From: Didymodactylos carnosus
Taxonomy: Eukaryota; Rotifera; Eurotatoria; Philodinida; Philodinidae
Direction of reading: 5' to 3'
NCBI GenBank assembly: GCA_905250885.1
Contig: CAJNOQ010000599.1
Coordinates: 1 to 45,499 of the forward strand
DNA: 45,499 nucleotides
The position numbers and the translations under genes are program-made. Shown in pieces: positions 1 through 15,000 of the stretch. The notes beneath the pieces were generated by a model. It was given only the letters and a program-made list of their open reading frames with translations, did not search any database and had not been told where the DNA came from. Each line of letters opens with the position of its first letter. Within the stretch, counting starts at the first letter, position 1.

Positions 1-3000
1 TTATGAGTATTTAATTGATATTTTAGTTTGCTAATATCCGAATGAGAAAAATTGCTAAGATCATAAACAAATGCATCCTAGAAATATAAAAAAAGAAAAA
101 AATATATAAGAATTATTAACTAAAATCCTAAAATCTTACCTTATTTTCATGACCATCAAGATGTTTTAGAAATAAATCACGATCGTTTATAAGACGAAAA
201 TCACATTTTTTACAATTATATTCAATTGAATAGTTATCATGATGAACTAATAAGATGAAGAATGAGGAGATTGATATAAAACATAGATCATTAACAAAAA
301 TACTCACTCTTTGTCATTGCCTTCACAGTTGGATTATTTTCAAGCCATAATAATTCTATACACATAAAGGAGAAAAAAAAATGAATATTAAAAGAATTTA
401 TTTTTTTTGGTGTCGGAAATTATCATTTTCAAACGTACCTCCAGTAAACATATGATAGTTAAGTTTAAATTGAGATGATTGATGGACATTATCAGTAGTC
501 TAAAATGAATATTAAAAATTATTTTATCTTTTATTTTTAATTATAAATAAAATCGCCTTTTCAAAAGAATATTCTAGAGTATTTTAAATGTGATACAATA
601 ATGTACAATTTTTCTGCTTTGTGTTTACAACTATACGAAAAGCTGAGGAGATTTATCAATCATTTTTATTATTTTCTCTCACATGTGAGTTAAAGATCAT
701 AACAGTCATATCTGAATCAAGTGATTTGAAGTTTTATAAAAACATTTGTTGTGCCGATTTAACAATCAGTTATCAAATAAAGATATTATACAAGATTCAT
801 TAACATAGCACACAATATAATTAGAAAAATTAGTTGATGTTCCATATCTCTAGCATATCTATCTATTTATGTTAAAAATTTGATATACTTGTGTATGACA
901 CGTACACTCAATTTATTTCAATAACATAAATATCAAGATCTAGAGCGGTATATTCTCTCTTGTCTTTAAGACAGTTTATCGGCTTTTATTCAATAGAAAT
1001 TCATACATATCCGTTCTGTAGCTATAAAAAAAAATCTGTAAATGTAATGTGAACTATTAAAATATATTTAATGAATTAATACACATAAATGTATATCAAA
1101 ACTGTCAATCTCGTGCTAAAAACACAATGAAGAAAAAAATGTTTTAATGTTTGATTATACTTTGCAATTATTTTTATTTTGATAGAAAACAACAGATTCT
1201 TGAATGTCAGAATAGCGTATGAATTGAACTAAATTGCATTAAAAAAGAGAGAGAGTGGGTCTGTGAAGTATATCTGCTCTCGATTAGAACTTATTGCAAA
1301 AGAATGATGTATTCGAATATAGTGATTGATTTTATCGAATTCTAAAGTCTATTTCTAGAATATGACAAAAACATACCTGTTCAACTAGTTGAGTATTATC
1401 ATTCTCGCTTTCATCCGATAAATTAGAATTTTCCTCTTCCATGTCACTTTGTTCATGTGAAATATCATTGTTTATGTGACTATTATCGTTTGATAAACTT
1501 GTTTTGGACGAATTAATCGTATCTGCATTATGATAATGTGATGATACATTAACTGCGGTATTTGTTTTTGTTCCATTTTTCGTACATGCATGAGCTTTTC
1601 GATGAACTAATAAGTCGCTTAGATCATTCGCTTCATGATCACATTGTCGACAACGTAAATTACTATTCGAAATTGTTTGTGAAGTAGATGATGGGAACTT
1701 CATGTGCTTTTTTTTTTGACTATTTACACTGATGGCTGCTGCTGCAGTTGATTCATCTCGATCTTCATTTATTGTTCGAGAGTTATCAGTGGCGATGGAC
1801 GGTGGTGAAACATTATTAGTGTCCGTTTCATCCCATTCTCGTTTCGAATGATCGCCAGTTACTAAATCATCGTCTTCTTCATCTTCACTTGCTGTATATT
1901 CCAAATTATCTTCTTGTTCATTTAGATCGTGATGTTGAAGTTGTTCATTCAATTTTGTCATTTGCATCATAACAGCAGCGGCTGCAGCCGCAGCAGCTTG
2001 CTGTTGTTTATCTGTATTTCCAATTACGAGTCCTAAACTTTCCATTACTTTTTGCATGGCTTTTCTACCAACTAATACTGGTCCATGATGTCCACAAACT
2101 CTCATATGTTTTTTAACATCACATTTCCATTTTGATCGATAGTCACAATTAAAACAATGATACGGTTGTTCAGACGAATGGACAATTAAATGCCGACGTA
2201 ATTCAGCCATACTGAGAATAAAATAAAAAGAAAATTTTTATCACAAGATGTACCGTGGTTTTTTTCTCTTCGTACCTATTTGCTGCAAATGGGCACTGTT
2301 GACAACTTAGTTGTCGATCTGCAGTGTATTTCATTGTTGTTAGTTTTTGTTGAACATCTACACCAAAATAACTGCAATCAACTTCTTCATCATTTTTTGA
2401 TTGTTGATCTTTCTCGTCTGTCACATTTTTAGGATTAAAACTTTGTTTTAAATCTGTTCCTGTTGTTCGAAATAAAAATTTATCGGGAATTTCAATAATT
2501 TTTGCTGGATCTTGTGAATGCTGTTTTTTGACATGTTTTTGAACGTCCCATTTCCAATTCGATCTAAATGAACGAAAACAAATTGTAGAAGACTTATCAT
2601 TGCTACTCAAAAAGGAGCTCAAGAATGGTAAGTAGAGTTAAGATTAATACGAGTCTTGATGGGCACCGTTTAACGAGTACAGTGGAAATATAGTTAATAT
2701 TTCAAGATGATTATATCAAATCTAAAGTGACAGTATTGTGAATAGCTTACGCATAAGGACAGGCAGAACAATGATATGGTTTGAGTTGAGCATGATGGCA
2801 TCGCATATGTTGAATTAATTCACTTCTCCAACGTCCTCTGTAATCACACCATCTACATTGAAAATTTCTATCCTCTTTTTCAACTTTGCGTTGACGAAAT
2901 TGAGTTAAATTTCCACTGATGGCTGACACTTGGCCGTTACTACCATTCGTTTGTGGTTGTTGTTGTTGCTGTTGATGTGCGGCGGCTGCTGCCGCTGCCT

Positions 3001-6000
3001 GCATTGCTGCTATGGCAAAACGGTGGTGTTTAGCTTGATTAAGGATAAATTGATTGTCAGCATGTTGTTGAGCTGTTACATTCGAATTTGAATTATTTTC
3101 GGAACGTGGTGTTGTAGCATTCGATGATGGTGTTGGCGAAGAACTGGATAACGGTGATTGTTGGCGTTGATTTTGTGAAAACAGTTGAAATGGAGCAGCA
3201 TTAGAAATTGAAGAACGATTCTTTGATAAATTCGATGGAGATGCAGAACTAGGTGATACAGGTGGATTTTCATTTGATGTTGAAAGACTGCTCGACGTTA
3301 ACGAAGACGTTGGAAAATTTGGCATATTGTGTAATTTTTGTAATTCACGTGATTGTAAAAGTAATGAAGGATTCATAAATGGTATTGACGGGAATATTGA
3401 ATGTGGAAAGCCCGTATAAAATGGCGGAGGAAAATAAATTGGATGAGAAGCTGATGTCATCGGCATGTAGGGAAACGATGGATGTAAAGATGAAGGCGGA
3501 AGTGGTTGATCAATCATCACTGGAGGCGATACTGAGCGAGTCACATGATTGTCAGAATTTGATTTATTTTTTATTCTTTTAGTAGGTGGTGACGCAAGAG
3601 AATCTTCATCGTCATCATCATTTTCTGAAAAAAAAAGTCTAATATTGCAGAACATCTTCTATTAGATAAACAACAACTATCTTTTAGCTCTGTTCGATAC
3701 TATCCAAATTATGTGCCTTAAAAACTGATTTTCTGTTCAATAAGTGAAATGTACGAACCTTTTTCTAAATCGAGATCATCTGATTTTGTCTTCCTGTCTT
3801 CTTGTTCTACTTCATTATCAGAATCAGTAATACTAATTTCTGTTTTATCGACTAAATCTTCAAATAACTGTTCGTTATCGTTTAATTGTGAGCTAGTCGA
3901 TCTTCTCTGTTTGACTATTGGTGCAGGAATCAATTTTCGAGATGAGATTGATTTCTTTGACGATGTAGTTGATGACGGTGATGAAGAAGTCCCAGTCGAT
4001 CGTCTATTTCTGTCGTCACCTTTCTTTGTCTGTTCCATTAATGATCGAGCTTGATCACGATCTCGTTTTTTGTATGGATTTACTAGTTTTGGGTGGGCAC
4101 GATCAAAATGTTTTGCTAAATCCCAACGCCATTTGTATGTTAATGAACATATTAGACATTTGAATGGACGAGAACTTGAATGAGATGCAGCATGTTTTTG
4201 TAGTTCTGTTGGCCAACGTCCAACAAAATCACATTGAATACATTTTAATGGATTTGTCGGATCACTTAAATTCCATTCCTCATTTTGTTGAGCAACCTTT
4301 ATGTGAAGAAAAAAATGAGCATTCAGTAATGATATGTTGCAGTTGGGTTTATCGCTACTTGAAATAAAACGCCACTTTTGTAGAGAGATTACCAACTGTT
4401 ATTTCACGCACGTGGTGAAACTCATATATTGTATATAACTTGCGACTGATACGAAATGTGTTCTCTTAGATCTTACGAAAATACTTACATTTGTATTACG
4501 TGGTGGTGATTTGCCCGATATTTCTCGTTCTAATTCAGGTAAATGATTTTGTGTGAAATGATCATTTATTGTTTCAACAGACAAAAAGTGTTGTTCACAC
4601 ACAGAACAAATAAATATTTTTTGTCCATATGGATTTGCTATACTTGGTATATGTGATAATGATTGCGATGGACTAGTTGGATCTGTCTGACTATTACTAT
4701 TAGCGCTACTTAAGCGAGAGGATGATTGTTGACTGTCAATTGGTTGTGGGCTCTGACTCCGATCATTTTGGTGGTGCTGATTAAAATGACGTTGTTGTGA
4801 TAATGCCGAAATATCAGTCGTACTGGCAGCAGCTTTACTCGAACGATTTGATGACGTTGTTTTCAACTGTGAACGCGATGGATGATCGTAGAAACTTTCA
4901 CGACTATGGTCGCTGACACTAATATCTGTTATGGGTGTATGTTGTTGATGATCGTCCTCTTGTTCTTCTGGCAGTTGTTCAGTTGATGATGATCGAGAGC
5001 CTGACTGATGTTGTTGTTTGCCCGGAGAATATTGATGATGTTTATGTTGCTCAAATGAGCTATTACGTTCATTATCTTCTATTTTAATAGTATTAATCGC
5101 TCTTGAATGATGTTTTTTAGACTTTATTCGATGTTTGTCTTTTTTTATTGCTTTATCTGGCTCGTTTGATGAATGTCGACCTAGAAGAGTAAGCACTTAA
5201 TTTCATGTCTGTTTTTAGCATAAATCCGCACGTAGTTTTCAGTTTAACACTCACTAGATATATTGGCCATGATTGGCTTATTATCGACACGATCGTATTT
5301 TTCTGTTTTGACTGTTAAATCTAATGGTCCTGTTGATCCATCGAATTCATTTTTTTGTGGTTCATTGTCGTTCGAACCTTTAAATGATTTAGTATCATTT
5401 TCATACTCTTGCTTTCTTTCGTTGTGTTTTCGCAATGTGGCAAAATCAGAACTTGGACTAAATTCAGATGGAGGTAATATTAATTTATTTGATGGTGGCA
5501 TATAAATATTTTGCTTTTGTTGTTGCTGAACCGACGATATATTTCTTTGATGAAATTGACTTAAATCGGATGGTAATGGTATTTGTGGTAGAGATTGTGG
5601 AGAGAGAAATCGATTTTGATGTGCAGTAGCTAAAATTGGTTTCCATGCTGGATTCAACCACTGATGAAATGGATGAAATGGAAACGCTGGATGATGAGGT
5701 TGTACCGAGGACTGACCCGATATTGATTGTGGTGCACCTAGTAGACCTAATGTTTTTGATGGCTGAGATAACATATTACTTAATGCTGATAGTTTTTCCG
5801 AACTTGGCGGAAAATTGATATCAAGTGAAGGACGAGATCGACCTTGTAGTGATTTGTTATATGGTGAAGAAGAAGAAGATGATGATGGTGGTGTTGTAGT
5901 TGCTGTTGTTACAGTTTTTGTTGGTCGAATATGAACAGGAGCGTCTAACGGTGGTGGAGATTCACTAAAGTGTTTTTCTTTCCAATGTTTATTGAGACTT

Positions 6001-9000
6001 TTACGCCACTTGTACAAGTTTCCACATAAAGAGCAGGCAAATTTTACTGAATTTGCATCGTCTGGGTCGGGTACACGACGATATCTAAATGATAGCGGAT
6101 AAATAACGTATGTACAAGATTTTCTACATAAAAGAATCTAAATGCTTTTTTCTTCTTGTTTAAAGACGAAGTTTGTAACAATCGATAATGTGTATATGAT
6201 ACGAATGAATCTTGAAATCCAAGAACTCTCTTTCCATAAATGAATTCTTTTATTTTCGAGCATAAAAGTATAATAAAAGGTGCGATGCAACAAATGCGTC
6301 TTCACTGGTCATAATCAGTATTTTTGGGAGCACAAAGTTAGCAATTACAAATTAGCGAATCTCAAATGTTGAATGTGAAACCCAGTTAAACTTAACACAT
6401 ACCTTGCTGGATCTACCGAAACGTTGTATGGTCGTTTCCTATCATTACTAGTTGTTGTATTTGCTCGTTTTGACGGTGATCGTCCATCATTATCTGGATT
6501 AGTTGAATGTTGTGTTGTTGTTGTCGAGATAGAATATAAATTATTTTCATCGCATTGTGAATGAGACGATGTAACAGATAGATTAAGTTTTTTATACGTT
6601 GACGAACGATTCTATAATAAATAAAATAAAACAGACATTTAATATTATTTATGTTCCAACTGAATGTCAAATAAAAAAAGCTGCATAGAATTCTTCTAAT
6701 TGGTTAAAATAGAATAGAACACTTATTTGTATGAATGGAATGGCATTATGATTTTAAGGAATAAGAGAAGAGATTCTGAAATTTATTATATATTCATTGA
6801 CTGAAAAGAAGAAAAAACAAGAATATGAGAATGAAAAAAGAAAACGAACGATAGATGAATTCTTTTCTTATATAGCATTGCGATTTTATTTTTTCTACTC
6901 ATAATCAGAAATTTTCTTTCAATGTTTATCACCAATAATGTTTAGCACCAATATAAACGATAGAACATACTACAAAGAATATCTTAAACGTGAAAGTATT
7001 TTCATGTATATGATATTTCGAAGTTTGTATAGAAAATTGTATGTTAGATGAGTAAAAAAATGAAATCAACAGAACAAACAAAACAATTAACTATTAGTCC
7101 TTTACCTACCAAAGAATCACCCATGACGGATTCAAAGAATTGTTATAAAAAGATAATGAGGCATGTGATAAAAAATTGATTGCTTTTGAGAACAAGATAA
7201 ATCCATAAGCTATCGATTGATAAAAGAAGATTTTGTTTTCCATCACTTTTTGGTGCTTCATTATTTTTTTATAACAATTCTACCAATGGGTCATGGGTGA
7301 CCTCTTGGTAGGTAAAGGGTTAGTTTAGTAGTGTACATAGTGATCATTTCTCGTTTCTTTCACCGATAGAAAAATAAAGTTCATTTAGAGTTGTGAAAAA
7401 GTGCCTTTTCCTATTCGGCACACTCGATGACCCAGTAGGTTTTTGTATTTTTGATAAGGAGCACTACCACAAAGTTTAAGAAAAATTTCGAAACTAATAT
7501 TATTTTCCCGTGAAAATTTTTCGTCATTTTGTTTGAAAATTTTTCCTAAACTTTTGGCAGTATCCCTTAGGATAAAATAGAAAATCTACTGGGTTATTGA
7601 GTGTGGTGAATACGAAGAAGCACTTTTTAGCGACTCTAGATGAACTTTATTTTTTTCGTCACGTTGATATATTTTATCATCAGTACTACTGTTATCATAT
7701 AATATAAGACTGAATTTTAGCTCAAGAAGAATTAAAGTATATTTTTCATCCTAAAAAGATTTAACAACTTCTACAGGAATTCGAGTTTATTCATGTGTAT
7801 GATTACCCGGTATATAGGAACGATTTACAAGAAAAAAGGTGAGCTGTACTATTCGAAACATTGAGATGTCACTCTCTAACGGGTGGATTTCATTCTGATA
7901 ATCTTAGAAGATTCATCTCAAAATTTTTTGAATCCAAGATTTAATTTCTCATTCTCTTCTCAAGATTATGTGAATAGAATTATATGCATCAAAAAGTAGA
8001 ATTAGTATCAACTCAAAAAAAAATCATTTTTTTTCTTATATCTGTACAATAGAAGAAGAAGAGTCGGTCCAACATTGTTCGTTGCAGACATTTAAAACGA
8101 GATATAAGACATTTTTCATTTTTCTATTGGACACGCATGTTTATAGGGTATTATTTCTCTTCTTCTTTTTTATCATGTCTACTCATTTTATCTTTAATAG
8201 AAACAATGATTAGAAATAGTAAAGAAAAGATAAGAAACGTTACGGTACACTGATATTAAAGTTTAAAGTTTTCTATATGTCTGAATGATCAGAAAATTTT
8301 TAATTTTGTCTCATTGAACATATATTAATTGTTTTTCTTGCAATTTTTTTCATTATAATAGTTTATTTTTTTTACTGAGTTATAAAACAACATAGAATGT
8401 TTTGCATTTCGTTTTATGATGAGTAGAATGATAAAATACAAATAGATATTAAAAACCTAATCTTTTATGAATCTCTAATGATTTTAATCTAAAAATGTTT
8501 TTATTCAATATTATTCTCATGAAACTCGTACTGCGGGTAGAGAGCACGAAAATCTATTGTGCAGTTACCACTGTATATAACATAGTCCAAGATATACACA
8601 CAAGTCAATAGCCAAGATTATGGAAAAACAATGTGGATTCATTTACATATAGAAGGAGAAAAATATCTCACCTTGCGGATACTATTACCGGAGTAAGGTA
8701 CTGATAAATGTTAATTTCTCGATATCTTCTCAACAGGTAACAGGCTTTTGGTACAGTCACTCATACCATTACTGGTCATCAATTGCAGTTCTGATCAGAA
8801 GACGAGTCTAATGCAGAGTTCTTTTCACTAAACGGTTTGAACGTCCGATACACACTCACTAACCATGTAACAGCTTGTTACGGAAAATCAAGAAAAGAAA
8901 CTGTATTGTACGTTACAATTCAGTGGTCATGCTATCAGATGATCCAAGGCATAAGTGCATGCATGAATATCTTGCTCAGGACACACGACTTGAAGGTATC

Positions 9001-12000
9001 GAGATGATAACAGAAGAACACTATACTAAATTTGCTATAAACAAAACAGCTAACTGAACTGTCTCTTCGACAATTGCTTACCTTAGCTTAAATGTTTGTT
9101 TCGTCTCTTTTTTATTTATTAAAAGATCGAAGAAACGAAAAAAATTTTGATAAAGTATAGGAGTACAATATATCTATGTCAGTTGAAGATGGATAAAATG
9201 AAATTCGAGAATCATCCACATCCATTTGTCTATGATTCTGTCATTCTCTAGAACTGAACACTAAGAAAGTAAAGATAGAAAGAAGAGAAACATAGTATAA
9301 TCTTAGAATAATAATAAACGGTGAATAATTCACTTCTTTATTATTATTTCTTATTCTTATTAATTAAAGAAAATAATTCACTTTCTTCTTTTCTTTCAAA
9401 TTGGAAAATTGTGAAATGTAATCGAAAAATAAATTAAGATAGAGAGTACAAGCATAAAAATATCACAAATGAGAAGAAAAATTTGTGATGTAAATTAGAT
9501 ACAAAGAACATTTATTAAATTTTATTGTTCAGCTATCAGATATATACCGTTCGTTTATGAGTTTGTTTTTTGTTATAATCCAGAAAAATCTTAAGTATCA
9601 CTTTAAATAAAATTTACACCAGAACCAAAAGAAAAAAAACTTATGTCAGACTAACAAAACAATCAATTGACTGACATTGTTCAACTCCTTAGAACATTAT
9701 CATATTTGAGAACACTCAAGTCTGATTATATCATATCGAGAGAGAGAGAGAGATCAAAAAGAAATTTAGTCATCATTTAAAAAACGTTGATTTTATATAC
9801 ACACACTTAATTATGATCAAATACATAAAACAAGAAGAAAGCAATCGACAAATCAATTGAACAAACACAAAGCTATCGGAGAAATTTAATACAACGCTGA
9901 TCTACACTGTAACAGGATATGAACACTGGATATGTTCAAGCAATCAAAAAATATTGTCAAGAGTATTTTACAGATTAAAAAGACAACACAAAATTATTCT
10001 TTGATGAGAATAAGATTTGACCGATCAAACCATCGATCACTGATATTTACGAGAAAATTGTGGAAGTTTCAGTTCGCTCCTAGTGAAATAAACAAAATAT
10101 TTTCATAGAAAAAAAAGTCTAGGCTTTAAATTATACCTTTAGTAATAGTGATCAATAATTAGAAAAAAATATTACTGTTTACCATTTTAAATAAATGATT
10201 TTATCAATAAGACTCTAATAACTTCTCAAGACTCTCGTGTCACAACTATTCATACAAAACTTCTTAGGACTCTGGTTTTTAAAAATTTGTACGAAACTAA
10301 TGATAAGATAGGCCATAAAAATGTTCTTTAACTTCTGCAAATGTAAAATTATGACATGTTTCGGGAATTAGATGACAGACTGACAGGATTCTACGTGCTT
10401 TCTGAAAGGTTATTTCAAACTGAAAACGAAATGTGTCTCATCTAATACTAAACATAACATTTGTTTCTGTTGTTCTTACTCGTTTAAAATTTTTACAATA
10501 ATAAGCACAAATGATTATAGATAATCTGCTTTCAGCTTATTGTTTTGTTCTGTTTCACGTTTGAACTAACAAATTTAGATAATCGACTAGTGAAGAATAA
10601 ACGAAACAAAATTTGAACCATTTGCTCAATTTCAGTTGTTTTTTTACATAAGAGAAAAGAAAAAAGAACTAAACTATCACTGAAAGGCTATATCATTGAA
10701 CTGTGCCTAATTTTTGGCGAAAATGAAAATTAATGTGCTTTTTGTTAACTATTGACAGCAAAAAGAAAAAGAAGTTGCCTTCTCTTATGGACACATTATA
10801 AGTTAGAAATTAATGCCATATATAAACAGAGAAGAGATCATTATTTTTGTTTGATTGATAAGAGTTGAAGAAATAATTTTAAAGAATTCTAGTTATTTGC
10901 AACAAATTTTCATTTAACAAAAAAAAAGTACATTAAAAAATGATGAAAAGAAATTAATGACTCTTCTCAATAATAGACTTTACCTATACGAATTAAAATA
11001 GAAACATGGAAACTGTAGTGTTACAATCAGATTTAAAACACTCACTAAAAGATCTGCTGTGCTACGTGAAATAAATTATTGCCTCTAGAAATACCTACAA
11101 CTTGATTGTCAAAGTTTTTCAAAAATAAAATCAACAAGTTTTAGAATATTCTAACAATGTTTTATTAGTAAAATTTTTGTTCAACTGAAAAGATTTTCTT
11201 ATTTTAATCAAAATAATATAAAACAAGTTCTACCTTTAGAAAGTGCAGTTAACGTGTTCAACAACTTAGCAAGATGAAAGCATGGAATTGAATGCAGCAA
11301 ACGTATTATAGCAAAATGGAAGCGTGCTTTCGGATTTGTGTGTGAAAAGAGCTTTATTTCTATTTGCATTTGACGATTACCTTCTTACAGTTAAGTGACG
11401 CTATTTTTTTTGTACTAGATTCGTTTTTGATATTTTTTTCATCAGACTTTTTCTAAAAATCATCATCATGTCATGTGAAGAGATTACTAGAATAACATGT
11501 TTTATTTTACCTGTGTATCTTCGCCTTGTTCATCGTCTGAACTTTCTTCATCATAACATCCTTCATTATCGTACATTGATGTTTCATGTTCAATATTATT
11601 ATTACTATTATTATTATGCTGATGATTGTAGAATGAAGAATCCATAACATAATTTGTTGGTTGTTCTTGATCAGTAATTTCTTCTTCAGAATTTAAAATT
11701 GATTTCGAAAAATTTGTCATTGTTTTTGGTGTTGTTATCGATGAAGATGATTGAATGATAAGAGGTGAATTTGTTGATATTACAGGTCTAAAATTAAAAA
11801 AAATAGGTCAAATAGAAGAATGTGTATATTTCAATTAATAGATTCAAGAAGAGTTCAGCAAGAAATAGCATACTTGATTTCATGAGATTTTGCATGTAAA
11901 TGAAAATCATGAAGAGAAACACAATAATGACGACATGAATCACATGGAAATACTTTTTCGATCGAATGTTCAATATTCATATGATTTTTAAATTCATTTA

Positions 12001-15000
12001 TATTTGATGTAGAAAAATCACATTCGTTGCATTGACGAATTAAACGAAAACGTGGTGCAAGCTGTTTACGTCTAAACACAAAATAGAATATCAAGCATTT
12101 ATTTAATATAGATAATTAAGCTCAACAATGAGTAATTAATTCACTCGCTCAGTACTAAGGCAAAGGAGAAATATATCTAACAAGCAGCTATTACCGGAGA
12201 CAAAATATAGTGCATTCCGTCGTTTCCTGAATAACTTTTTAATGAGAAGAGATAGAGCAGTGCGGTTTCTGTTGGATAGAGGAGGTTGGAGCAAGTCTTT
12301 TTATGGGTAATCCGAATTTCAAAAAAGTTTTCAAAAGTAGGATTTTGATGGAATCTTTGGAAAATCAGTCTAGTTCTGCAAAAATTAAAGTGGCAATATA
12401 CATACATACATACATATATAGCGATATTTTTGCTTCAGTAGATAGCCCAAAGTGTCCTCTTCAAAATGGGAGTCAATGAAGACCGTGAATTTCAGTAATT
12501 CGAACATGGTATCGACTTTCCCTGAAGACGCGTGACTCTTATCCATGATTTCGAGTAACCTTTAAATAGCATGGAACATATTGCAATGTTATGTATTTGT
12601 TCAAAGGCTTTCTAGAAATCCTTTTTTGAAATGGAGAGTATTTACGCTACTCTAGATGATATTTATAAGAAATCTACAAAAAAGAGTTACAAAACTCTAT
12701 GGTTTTCATAAAAGAAGTTCTTGAAAGCCGTTGCGCAAACACATAATTAGTTTATCTAGAACTAGACTGGTTTTCCAAAGACCCGCTCAAAAACTATATG
12801 TCCCGACCTCTTCTATCCGTCAGCGAAAACCAGATGCCTCCATTTGTTTTCGTCAAAAAGTAGACAGAGTGCACTATGTTTTGATCCTGATAATAGTCTT
12901 AGGTCATTAATTCAGTCGAAGTACTCATCATTTTTGATAATTAATCAGAAATTAAAATTAAGATGATTCATTAGGTGGCTCAAAGGGATATCTCATATGA
13001 AGAATCTATGAGAATTGTTTTCTTCGAATCAATTCATGATCTTTAAATCAGACTAGAGACATCTGTATTTCTTTGTATCTTAATGCACTTAAGCATTGAC
13101 CTAAAAAATTATCGATTTCCTCTCAATTCGTTCTGAAATCTATTTGTTTTTGAATGGTCATCACTAGCGAAAAAAAAATCATTACGTTCATCCGTTGTAT
13201 AGGAAAAGTTTTTTAAGAAGTAGCAGAAAGAAGATTTAGTAGATATTAGCAATCTAGCAGCATAAAAAAGAACATGCCTGCTTGAACCACCACCGCATTT
13301 CGTTGGTGTTGTTTTACTACTTCCAATATTTGAACTTGATTTTTCTGATCTTGCATCACTATCACTAAAACAAAAAAGGAAAGATATACTCATTAAAACG
13401 AACTCTTAGATTTTGTTTTCATAAAGCGTTCTATAATATTCTTCTTGCATAATGGTAAAGTCTGACACATTTCGATAGTGAATAACATCAAACATGTAGA
13501 TATGTTTCTTCTTTCTCATTATACATGTATTTTGTTCATTATCATTTAACAGAAATATATTTATCATTGCTGCAAACAAACACTTTTTATCGTTGAATCA
13601 TACTGGCACTCCATTTTTGTTTTGTTTTTATTGAAAAGAATGCGTCAGATTCTCCCTCATCACGAGATATTCGTAATTTGTAAAAATAGCACTTTATTTT
13701 TTATATTTAACTAATGTATTTCAAATTAGAGTGGTACAAAAGGGAAGTAATGAGATCAAGATTAGTGTCCGATTCGTTTCAATGGAATATGAGACTTCTG
13801 GAATCTAATTCTCCAACATTAGGTGATAGTTCTACGTATAAAATGTCACGCATTGACATATTTGCTTCTTTATTTAACTATTTTTATGAGAGAAATGCAA
13901 AGTTGTCATTTAGAATCACATGTAATTTTAAATATAGGTCTTAGTAAAAAAGGAAAAATATTTTTATTTAACATTAGCGATCTATGTATACATGAGATCT
14001 ATCTATACTTTTTGATTTATATCTTTGTCTGTATATGTACGTATAGAGGACGGGAGGCCGAACAATAGAAGAAATTTTACATTTTTCGATTGTTTAAGTC
14101 TATAACAGAAAACCTCAAATAAAAATAGACCAGACAGAAGTCGATTGAATCAAATGATTAAAAAAAAAAAGAAGAAATACATTATCCATCTATTGCATGC
14201 ATATGTAAAAATCACCGCCAAAATGTCTCGGTTAAAGATTTTTATAAATTAAATTTTATACGATTATTGTGTAGTTCTCAGATATCTATCGTATAGGATG
14301 AAAATGGGCGTTATGAAAGAGAGAAAGAACGTCAACTATACAAATAATCGAGACAACATGAACGAACTGTTAAAACAACGATAGGTAAGAAGGAAAAGAA
14401 ATTCTTTATCTAGTACCGATATCTATATAGCTCAAAGGTAATCGTGGCTACGCATCGACGAATCCAGAACATTACATTCACAATACGTTTGTACAGGGTT
14501 ATATACCAATACCAGTTAGATACCAATTCTTCTCTAAGAAGCTAATAGAATATAAAAATATCGTTGTTTTTCATTCTACTTCTTATATTTTATCATTCAT
14601 TTCATCTTCATCTATTCAGCTATAAATTGTATGATCACAATAAGTTTTGATCAAGAGATGAGACAGGAAGACAAATATAGAGATTGTTGGGAAAATATAA
14701 GATGAACAACATTATGAAAAATAAAGCATAATAAAACAAGAACAATCATCAACATTAAAATAGTTATCGATTTCCATTAAAAAATAAATGACATATTACC
14801 AAACTCTCTCTTCATCTATACGAAGGAGCAAGTAAAAATGATACAAGATATACCATCGATATTTCAACTTTTGGATCATTGATATATGATTTTATTTTCT
14901 CCAGACAAAGTTGTTAGTTTAGGGAGGCAAGAGATCGATATTTTACACTTAACCGCGCGATTACTATAACGATTTATCGCGGTGATGAAACAGGTAGATT

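Larger units (their letters stand above)
6612..11510 (-). other. 4.9-kb intron of the zinc-finger gene
   Basis: This is the longest intron in the window. It holds two foldback elements (7090-7325 and 7371-7655) and AT-rich sequence with short GA and CA runs. A 60-codon open stretch at 8875-9057 has no ATG, no recognisable family and no splice context, so I do not call a gene in it. Confidence 0.7.

Noticed and set aside
3379..3582. Plus-strand ORF of 67 codons over zinc-finger exon 9
   Set aside because: It is the antisense shadow of an exon carrying a clear C2H2 finger and in-phase splice sites on the minus strand. The same applies to 3749-4054, 3969-4163, 4164-4367, 5263-5505 and 5636-5818.
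2203..5196. Treating each minus-strand zinc-finger ORF as its own gene
   Set aside because: All ORFs join through GT-AG introns in consistent phase, and fingers are completed across junctions (for example finger 8 across 2563/2751 and finger 9 across 2211/2276), so they are exons of one gene.
8875..9057. 60-codon ORF in the long zinc-finger intron
   Set aside because: The first codon is TTG, a second frame is open over the same bases, and no homology or splice signals support it.
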